Part shown: one piece after another, positions 56,160 through 64,000 of the stretch
How the letters are laid out: each line of letters starts with the position of its first letter
How positions within the stretch are numbered: position 1 is the first letter of the stretch
Assembly: GCA_963678705.1 (NCBI GenBank)
Contig: OY783221.1
Coordinates: 10,974,001-11,038,000 of the forward strand
DNA from: Panorpa germanica
Taxonomy: Eukaryota; Arthropoda; Insecta; Mecoptera; Panorpidae
DNA: 64,000 nucleotides
Direction of reading: 5' to 3'
Program-made: the position numbers and the translations under genes
The notes under the pieces: generated by a model
What the model was told of the DNA's origin: nothing
Database searches by the model: none
Seen by the model: the letters and a program-made list of their open reading frames with translations, nothing else

Positions 56160-56378
56160 ATGTTTCTCCATTTCACATTAACCAAGTTCACAAGTACTGG
56201 TGAACACGAACCATCACAGCGTACTCGTATACCACCACCTCCAGGGGGAGAACATATAACAACCTGCAGTAGTCCCATAAAAACATGTAAACAATTTTAC
56301 AACAATGTAATAAATTGTAGAAAAACAAAACAGCGAAACATCCTGCATGATTATAAAATACTGTTTAAAATATATTAA
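56160..56378 (+). other. Small ORF with proline-rich, exon-like part
   Basis: A 72-codon frame. Residues about 10-30 read FTSTGEHEPSQRTRIPPPPG then GEHITT, a polar and Pro/Gly-rich stretch unlike the surrounding AT-driven frames. An acceptor-like TTGTGCATTTCAG ends at about 56142, but the frame is closed by a stop when read from it. The RIPPxGG part recalls the C-terminus of Jupiter/HN1-type microtubule proteins; the match is too short to name it. Confidence 0.2.
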
Positions 56379-57412
56379 AAATTTAATATTTTAGCAGTAA
56401 GTGTATATTACTCATACAGATCAAACATCGACAAACTGCGGCCCGCGGGCTAAATCTGGCCAGTCAGTTAATATTATTTTTTTACATAAAAGGGGTTTTA
56501 ATAAATATTATTTTAAATATAATTTGGGGTTCTCATGTAAGTGTAACCCTTCCAAAACACACAAATGTTTCTCACACATGTGTATACGAACCTTTGAAGA
56601 GGTTACGGTCGATTGTCGAGTTGCGAATAATAACTGCATGTGGCGCTAATTGCGACGCATATTCATGTTATTTCGTTTCTCGTAGAACATATTTATTCGA
56701 TATAAGTCCACCTTTTGTTTTGACCCTTATAAATAGACCACTGCTATTTCGTATGTTTTATGGCACTTGTTGTATACTCAAAACATGTCCAAATCACTAC
56801 GTATTATTCATTATATTACTTTTTATTTATAAATATACAATAATATTGGTTAAAGTTGAAATTTCAAATTTGAGGTTAGAATTAAAATGACAATGCGCTA
56901 TGGCAAAATGGCGTCGTATTTCACATTTATTGGTCAACTTTAACCATGTATATTGTCTATATCTTAATTAAAAGTGATATAATGACTATTACGTAACGGT
57001 TTGTACATCTTTTAACTATATTAAAGACGCCATAAAATATAAGAAAATGCAGTAGTTTTTTTATAAATTTCAAAACAAGAAATGTAGGTGTTTCGATAAT
57101 ACACAACTCAAGATATTAATTAATAAATTAATTTTTTTTGGAAGGAAAGAGAATTCGTATATAAAATAAGACAAATGAAATATAATTAATCACAAATAAT
57201 AGCAAAAATATTAGAATAAATAATAATAATAATAAAATAACTCAAGAGATTATCCTAATGTAATATATTCGGATAACGAGAGTACAGAAGCAGATTAAGA
57301 CAGTTCGAACTTTAAAGAGCTTTTTTCTTATAGGAACTTAATTTACGGCCAATGTCTATGAATCCACTCATCGCATTACTACAAAATTATGTATATTTTA
57401 TATATACTCGTA
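56379..57412. other. Non-coding stretch
   Basis: Frames at 56401-56649 and 56594-56890 have no known motif. Otherwise AT-rich. Confidence 0.4.
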
Positions 57413-57414
57413 TA

Positions 57415-58132
57415 CAGGGTGTCCCAAAATTCAACGATAAGCCGGCAGCAGAAGGTGGTCCTGCTCATGACTACACAAGAAAAAAAGTTTTTATCTCATT
57501 TTTTAAAAAGAATTTTTTTTTCGAAAATCGAAACACCTTAAGATGTTTTTAACTACCATGACCACAATTTTTCAAATATTTCTGATTTTTTTTTTGTATC
57601 GGCAACCTAAATAGCACTGCTATCCACCACAACCATTAAAACTCCCAGAATGCTAGTAGTTTTTGCAACAACAATTTATGAAATTTGGTTGTTGTTTAGA
57701 AATAGTATGCATAATATTTTTTTATTGCTAGTTTTCCTGGAGTATTATACCATTTTGGAATCCTAAAGAGTTGCGCCAATTTTTAAAAAAACTTGCCATA
57801 GTAGTCTTCATACTTTTTTTTTACACCACGATGAGTTGACTGAAAGTAAAAATCTTTAAAAAATTTAGGGAAAAAAATAATTTCGATTAAATTTTGTGTA
57901 AAAGCTACTAGCATTCTGGGAGTTCAGAAAAATTCAGAAATATTTGAAAAATTGTGGTCATGGTAGTTAAAAACATCTTAAGGTGTTTCAATTTTCGAAA
58001 AAAAATTATTTTTATTCTAATTCCTAAACAAAATGAGATAAAATTTTTTTTTCTTTTTTTCTTGTGTGAGTTTTTTTTATGAGCAGGACCACCTTCTGGT
58101 GCCGGCTTATCGTTGAATTTTGGGACACCCTG
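57415..58132. mobile_element. Fold-back TIR element (718 bp), TA target site
   Basis: The left arm CAGGGTGTCCCAAAATTCAA then CGATAAGCCGGCA is inverse to the right arm (TGCCGGCTTATCG then TTGAATTTTGGGACACCCTG). Similarity runs inward about 250 bases per side (CACCTTAAGATGTTTTTAAC, ACTCCCAGAATGCTAGTAG). Flanked by TA at 57413-57414 and 58133-58134. Tc1/mariner-type ends. The frame at 57352-57552 runs into its left arm and is not a gene. Confidence 0.85.
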
Positions 58133-58134
58133 TA

Positions 58135-59539
58135 TATATACTTATTGCTCTATACTTGGTAAATATTTTCGAATTTGTTACCTGGCCCGGCGATTCTAAA
58201 AACTTTAAAATCTAATTATTTCAAAAGAAGTTTGCCAAACTCTGTCTTAGAGAATTACAGTATTGCACTAAATTTATGCAATGTTATTGACAGTTGGTAA
58301 TAATGGGTCAGCGCTGTTTGTGAGTTGGCGTGCCTGCTTTAGATTTACGAATGTGTCTGACAGGTTATACAACTGGTAATTATTAAGCTGTCAATCATTT
58401 TATTTAATTTCTTAAGTTATAATCACTATAAAATCTAAGAGAATTATGAAATATAGTGTTGTACCACTTAGACAGCGCAACTATTGCATTTTAGAAAAAC
58501 CCATAAAAAACCTAACTCGCATTTTCGGTGGGAGAGCTATAAATTGCGTCTTCTTTAGCTTCATCGCGTAGCAATCTGGTTGGGAGTCAGTCAAACTCAG
58601 AAGTGGGACTAATGCTCATAGAGACTAAAATGAAAGTCAATTTTATTTTATTTTAATTAATTTCTTTATTGATTAAATTTCCTTCAGAAGATCATATATA
58701 AGAAAGTCATTGTACTTCGTTACAAACAATATGTCACGTTTAAACATCATGGCCAATTAAGTAATGAAAACAATTTAGAGATAGTCGCTGGCGCAACCGT
58801 TGCCTGCCTGCTTGTCTGAGTTGACTGTCTGCTTCCAATGTTTCTAGATGATCGAATTCTGTGTTCACTGAACTCAATTAGTGTCTAACAGAGAACATAG
58901 CTTTTCAAAGAGTTTTCAGTTAGAGTTCAGATACCGACACTTACGTACGGATACCTTTAAGTTCAATCCCAAGCGATTGAAAGAAATTCTTATTTAATGA
59001 AATGGAAAATTAACGCAATAAATAAAATAAATATTAGTTAGAATTATGTACATGATATGTATTGCTTTCTAAATAAACTTTTAACAATTTTACATAATTA
59101 ATCGTCCCTGGTCTTTGGCTATTTACTTGTTTGTATTCGTTCACAGCGCTCCTAACGATCATTATGCGAACTAAACTGAACGATACTTTTCATTGTACAA
59201 ACAACAGAAGCAATTCAGTTTTCTTAAGCAAACATTTGCTTTCTTATAACTTTAGAAACATTGTAATATTAATTTTATAAGTTTTAATTAATTTATATTC
59301 TATATACAGTGATTATTATGGAATTATGTATATTTGTTGTATCTGTATATGTTTTTATGTTCTTATTATATTTATACGATTTCAAGAACTAGGTTAAATT
59401 GCAATAACAATAATACTGTCACTAATACTAAAGAAACTGTTCATGCTGATCTTTTAATAAGAAGAAATTTTGAAATTGTTTATTTAATCAATTTGAAATT
59501 ATTCATTGTCTTAAGAGAGGGTGAGGTGGGGGTGTTTCA
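58135..59539. other. Non-coding stretch
   Basis: CTATAAATTG at about 58549 followed by a GC-richer segment (to 58600) could be promoter-like but has no transcript evidence. The frame at 59334-59600 runs into repeat C. No gene recognised. Confidence 0.35.
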
Positions 59540-60205
59540 ACTTTTTGTTTTCATTTTTTTTATTTATATTAATGTACAACATATTAAGTTTATTGTGTAA
59601 AAATATGAAGTCGATTGGAGTAAAACTGTCGGAGATATAGAGTTTTAAGTCTTCACCCCTCTGGTCTGCTTTCGTGTTACTTTAAATCTTTTAAATGCGG
59701 TTTCTCACACATAACTTTTTCAGAGTCGGTGCCCTCTCTACCTCAAAATTTACTGGACCGATTCTTTTGAAATTTTGCACACTCTTTCTTTACATAAGTG
59801 CCGAGGTAACGGTGTGGATTTTTTTTTTTTTTTATTTTAAAATACCAAAGTTTATAATTTTTTTCGTGAAAAATCGGTATTTTAACTTATAAGGTCTGTA
59901 AAAAATTGAAAAATCAATAAAAAAAGAAAAACTGGACAGCGTTACCTGTAGAAACGTATCAACTAATGAAATCATTTTGGTTTTTCGATTTCAGAAAATC
60001 CAGTGTTGAGTTATGAGTAGCACCGCAATGTTACTTTTTTTTGTGACGTCAGCCGAGATTCGCTGTCAATGCCTCATTTCTTGATATTTATTTATGAAAA
60101 TTTCACAAAGAATTCTTCAAATGTCATTTTATCATGTAGTAATTATAGAAACAATTAGATATTAACTGTGTCGTCAAAAAACATTATTGAAAATATGTTT
60201 CTTTT
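59540..60205 (+). repeat. Interspersed repeat C, copy 3 (longest)
   Basis: Longest of three copies. It holds the GTCGATTGGAGTAAAACTGT block, GTGCCCTCTCTACCTC, GACAGCGTTACCTGTAG, GACGTCAGCCGAGATTCGCT and ATTAACTGTGTCGTCAAAAA in the same order as the others. No TIR defined and no coding frame; the ORF at 59695-59892 is repeat-derived. Confidence 0.75.
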
Positions 60206-60934
60206 TCATCGTTTTGACCTTATGAGTGTGTAATTTAATATATAAAAATGTTAACACCGAAACGATCTCGGCTATGTTACCGCCATTTAAAGATAAATAT
60301 GTAAATATAAAAAACTTTTTTATTGACAATCATATAAAAGTTATGAGGCAGATTATTAAAGATAAATAAATCTCCTAAGAAAAACTTATTCCATTTACGA
60401 TAAATTATTTTTGCGTTACGTTAAGGTTATATTGCTCTGCTTTGCTCTGCGGTATTCAATAAGTAAATCCATTTTATATTATTTCCTTTTTCTTTTTCCC
60501 ACTTGTACTCATATACTTTTTATACGTTACTTTGTTGTTTCTTTGTGTTTTTCCTGAAAACACTCGACAACAAGTAAATAACATTTATTGGCAATTTAGT
60601 CGACAATCTCTGTTTTATAAAATATGCATTTTATAATATGAAAATTTCAAAGAATTTTGTTTGTTTTGTTTTGTTTTTTTTTTATAAATAAAGTTATATA
60701 AGCCTCATTATTTTTATTCTGAAAACTGTATCAATAAGAGTTTCACGTTACCCAAGTATCTACAACAAAATCAATGCTATTTTTACTTCTAAGCACCTAA
60801 GGAACTCAAATCTCGCGATCATTCAATTTCCAAAAAATACTTCTCAATTTTTTGAAAATTGGCAACTATTTGGCATATAAATAAATGCACCTTCTATTTT
60901 TGAATTTTCTTTTTAATAACACTATTATACAAGT
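60206..60934. other. Non-coding stretch
   Basis: No feature recognised. Confidence 0.45.
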
Positions 60935-61745
60935 AATTTAGGCGGATTTAGCAATGAGAAGGGTGTGGAGATTAGGAGAAAATGTGTTTGGTGCGGATAT
61001 GCAAAAGAGGCTATGGATGTTTGATAGAGTAATAACGAGTATGATGATGTACGGAACAGAGATATGGGGGTGGAAGGAGCAAGAGAAGTTGGAAAGAATC
61101 CAGGTGAGATATATTAAACGGATACTAGGGCTGGACAGGTGCACGCCGGGACACATGATAATAGAAGAATTAAGAAGAGACAAGATAAGAATAGACGCAG
61201 GAAGGAGAGCAGCCAAGTTCGAGGAGAAAATGATTAACGCTGAAGGCGAAATCTTAAAAAAAATTAAGGAAGGTTGTAGAAAGGATGGGGGAGGAGTCCC
61301 GCAAAAGGGAAAGGAGTATTATGAAAGGAATGGAATAGCGACAGAGGAGGCACAGAGAAGAAGGCATAAGTGTGGATGGAAGCTAAGGAGAAGACAGGAA
61401 TATACAACAACAGGAAAGAATGAAAAAAATTTAGAAGAGCAATTTCAACAAAAGATATAAAAGGATTTGGGAAAGAGATACCACAATACTTAATAGAAGA
61501 AGACACAAAAAACATGAGAAGGATTGCAAGATTCAGATTGGGAAACGAGAAGAAAGGAAACAGATACAGGCCAAATAGCGAGAGAAGGGTGTACGGAACG
61601 GTGATAGAAACATTGGAGCACATTAAGTTTTCGTGTGAGAAAAAGGTAATAAGCGAAAAGAATATTGGGCAGTTATTGGGCTAGAAACGAGGAAAGAGAA
61701 GAAATGACAGAGTAGAAACAGGAGGGAGAGTAGCAGAAGGAGCGA
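60935..61745 (+). pseudogene. LINE ORF2 C-terminal half (family 3), decayed
   Basis: Open frame 60954-61460 reads MRRVWRLGENVFGADMQKRL, then MYGTEIWGWKEQEKLERIQ, RYIKRILGLDR and TPGHMIIEELRRDKIR. This is the segment following the reverse transcriptase in a common insect LINE type (W-LGE--F, MYG-E-WGW-E, R-LGLDR-TPG). After 61460 it shifts frame and continues ARFRLGNEKKGNRY and RVYGTVIETLEHIKFSC, so the first Cys pair of the knuckle is lost. It stops at 61681. The endonuclease and most of the RT are missing. The minus frames at 60938-61216 and 61264-61623 are its complements. Confidence 0.85.
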
Positions 61746-62539
61746 AGCAGTAACAGTTTTGTTTTTATTCAGTAGAATGATCTTGCAATCTTCGTCGCTG
61801 TTGCCTGCTTATATCTTTGATTTCGTCTTACCAAGATCTTGGTGTACTAACCGCATAATTAGTTTAAATAAACTACAATTAGAAATTAATTAAATATGAT
61901 TTTCAAAAAGTTAATGTTTTTTTATTTTTATGTACGAGTATCTTAATATCTAAAAGATATTCAAAAATATGTTATATGCTCAAATTGAAATAAATTGAGT
62001 TCTCTATCAAATTGATGATAACCATTTTTATTCTAGAACCTACTACTAAGTAGATATTGCAAAAGGAAACTTTTAAATTAACACTGGTGAATCAAGTATT
62101 CAAAATCAGCACTCCGAGATTAGTCATAAAAATTTATTTACCAGCTTTTCCGCCAATTTGCCTTATTAAGCAGTTCAGAAACATTTCAAAGATTTATGAC
62201 TAGACTATTATATTGATTTTTTTATAAAAATCTATTTTCCATTTTAATTGTTCATTATTTTCAAACATAACGTCTATATATTTCAACATGTGGTTTTGAT
62301 AAAATCTAAAACGTAAATAATAATGAAATGAAACATTCATATTTCGTAGAGTTGATTTGGGTAATCCCATTCTGTCCATATCTCGATTCTGGGTTCTCGG
62401 TTTTCTCTTCTAATGGGTCATTACTAGGTACGGTGGTTGCCTTTGCATTGTAAACTACGTTGTAACTAGGAGGTAAATCTGTGGTTACTCACAAACCAAA
62501 TCCCAACCTACAAAGACCAGCTTTCTGCACGTCCCCCAG
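61746..62539. other. Non-coding stretch
   Basis: No feature recognised apart from the exon-like segment that follows. Confidence 0.4.
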
Positions 62540-62570
62540 GAGAAGTGGACCTAGTGGACCACACGGACCG
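62540..62570 (+). other. Collagen-like micro-exon candidate
   Basis: Thirty-one bases between an acceptor-like CTTTCTGCACGTCCCCCAG and a donor-like GTAATG. If entered with two bases carried over (GG), it reads G-R-S-G-P-S-G-P-H-G-P, a regular Gly-X-Y pattern. Short enough to be chance; no neighbouring Gly-X-Y exon seen. Confidence 0.2.
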
Positions 62571-62689
62571 GTAATGCTCACAGCTTGAATAACTTTACTT
62601 GTAAACTTGTAAAATATATGAATTAACTGACAACTGTTTCATATCTCATATAAAACTAAGTTAAACTTAGAAGTTTGTAATAAGAATTA

Positions 62690-63329
62690 ACACACTGAAG
62701 GCACGATTGTATTAAGACAAAATTACCTTACAAAACCACGAGAACTTTTTTAATAACTCCTTATATGTTAAGAGATATTAACAATTAAAAAAGTCATTTT
62801 TTCTCTTTAATTATTGAAAGGATTCAACGTTGTCCACATTCCAAATGCATGTGGATTCACAACCGCTAGTTGCTATCTCTTTTATAGAACAAAACGTAAA
62901 AGAGATATAGTCTTGACAGAACTCTGACAAGTTTACAGGTTACCAACCTTACAAATCAAAAATCTCTGCTATATGTATTTATACATCAAAATATCAAATA
63001 TTATTTACAGCTAATTCAACATGGTTAAATAAAATAAAAACTTATTAAAAAATCTTTGACTTGACTTGATTATTTCGATTACCAACAGCTACAAAACATT
63101 ACCACAGCACTGACCTAATCAACAAATAACTGATGTTACAATGCAGTTCACGTCATACAAATGGCCGACCATCCCTAGCGCTAAAACTGCAATACAAATT
63201 TTTAATTGCTATATCTCCGTCAACATTTAGATGTTTAATAAAATAGACACGCCAATACACATTTATTAATATCAATTTCAATCAATAATTGAAAAATCGA
63301 CCAGTAAAAAATGAGGGCCCAAGCCCATT
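62690..63329 (-). mobile_element. TIR element D, copy 2
   Basis: Reverse complement of 45682-46294 at moderate identity (AATAACTCCTTATATGTTAA, CCAAATGCATGTG, CATACAAATGGCCGACCAT, GCTATATCTCCGTCAACATT). The end near 63329 is CCCAAGCCCATTG; the other end near 62690 is decayed. No coding frame. Confidence 0.7.
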
Positions 63330-64000
63330 GCTACATGTCTCAATTGGGTTGTTATTGATATAATAAAATTAATAAACCTATCCAGCTAGTATCCTAGTAG
63401 TTAATCACGTCACGAACTAAAAAGAATATTATAAATAATGTAAATTATGTTTCGTTTTATATCACGACATTATATTGAACCATTATAGGTCGACGGACCA
63501 GCTGCTATAGGTTTGACGTTTAATGTTGCATCTCTTTTTCACTTCTCTTGTTTAACTGTGATGGTAAAGGTAGGCAAACGTTAGTGGGGGGGCAGGTGAG
63601 GAAGCTATGACGTCGTACACTGAAGTCATTTTTTGTGAATTTTCTCCACTTTAATTAGTAATGGAATAAATGACTATTTCAATTGTTCAATCTTCTGTAA
63701 TATTACGAATTAAATAAAAATAATTGAATATTTGTGGTTTTGATAGGCAACTTTGTCAATATACAGTGCAGTTTTATATAAATTCAGTTATAGTCACCAA
63801 TTTTTGTCAATTGTTCATCCCTAGTAGGGTCGCATACCGTGGCTACACACTTTATGATTTATTTTATGCTAATTAATTCCTGCCCCACGCTAATTTACTT
63901 ATTTGAATGGCAGGTAACGCTAATCTAATTGATTTTGTTTATCTTTGTGTTTTTATTTGATTTGTTGGACGCTAGGCTCGGAGGGTTCTATGGGGTGTGC
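63330..64000. other. Non-coding stretch at window end
   Basis: A G run (GTGGGGGGGCAGG) lies at about 63583-63595. No gene recognised. Confidence 0.4.

Noticed and set aside
58950-58985. TTCAATCCC-type sequence as a tRNA T-loop
   Set aside because: No matching acceptor, anticodon or D-arm around it; no tRNA gene found anywhere in the window.
60938-61623. Minus-strand 92- and 119-codon frames
   Set aside because: Shadows of the family-3 LINE ORF2 on the plus strand.

Overview
The window reads as a gene-poor, strongly AT-rich stretch of an arthropod (most likely insect) nuclear genome. The evidence is eukaryotic splice-site grammar, non-LTR retrotransposon tails, mariner, PIF/Harbinger and hAT-type remnants, and a complete LTR retrotransposon. 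There is no operon structure, and I saw no ribosome binding sites, tRNA, rRNA or CRISPR array. The species cannot be named from the sequence alone.

Layout. 0-12 kb: LINE tails, several short terminal-inverted-repeat (TIR) elements and a mariner fragment in AT-rich filler. 13-15 kb: a decayed PIF/Harbinger transposase with a second TIR element inserted in it. 15-20 kb: a LINE tail, a palindromic TIR element, an internally deleted mariner flanked by TA, and a 5'-truncated LINE flanked by a 14-bp target duplication. 22.3-30.1 kb: the main feature, an intact LTR retrotransposon with two 747-bp LTRs that match by eye, a 4-bp target duplication (ATAA), a Leu-tRNA-like primer site and one uninterrupted 1649-residue gag-protease-RT-RNase H-integrase ORF. 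32.3-32.7 kb: the best candidate host gene piece, an exon with a good acceptor, a 42-codon ORF start and a consensus GTAAGT donor. 33-64 kb: further TIR elements, a Tc1/mariner-superfamily transposase pseudogene, more LINE tails and a few short exon-like segments.

The most notable object is the LTR element. Its pol has Ty3/gypsy features (YLDD reverse transcriptase, D60D35E integrase, GPY module), but its gag resembles the DUF1759-type gag usual in BEL/Pao elements. It also carries a duplicated polypurine-tract/U3-start block before the 3' LTR, and a leader with tandem repeats plus an exon-like segment. A second theme is a short degenerate motif, roughly AAATTTCAA-N-GATCGGT-N-GTAGTTTTGAG, that recurs about eleven times on both strands inside otherwise different repeats.

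No cellular pathway can be reconstructed. Most of what is coding is selfish DNA, nearly all of it broken except the LTR element, which looks recent and possibly still able to move.
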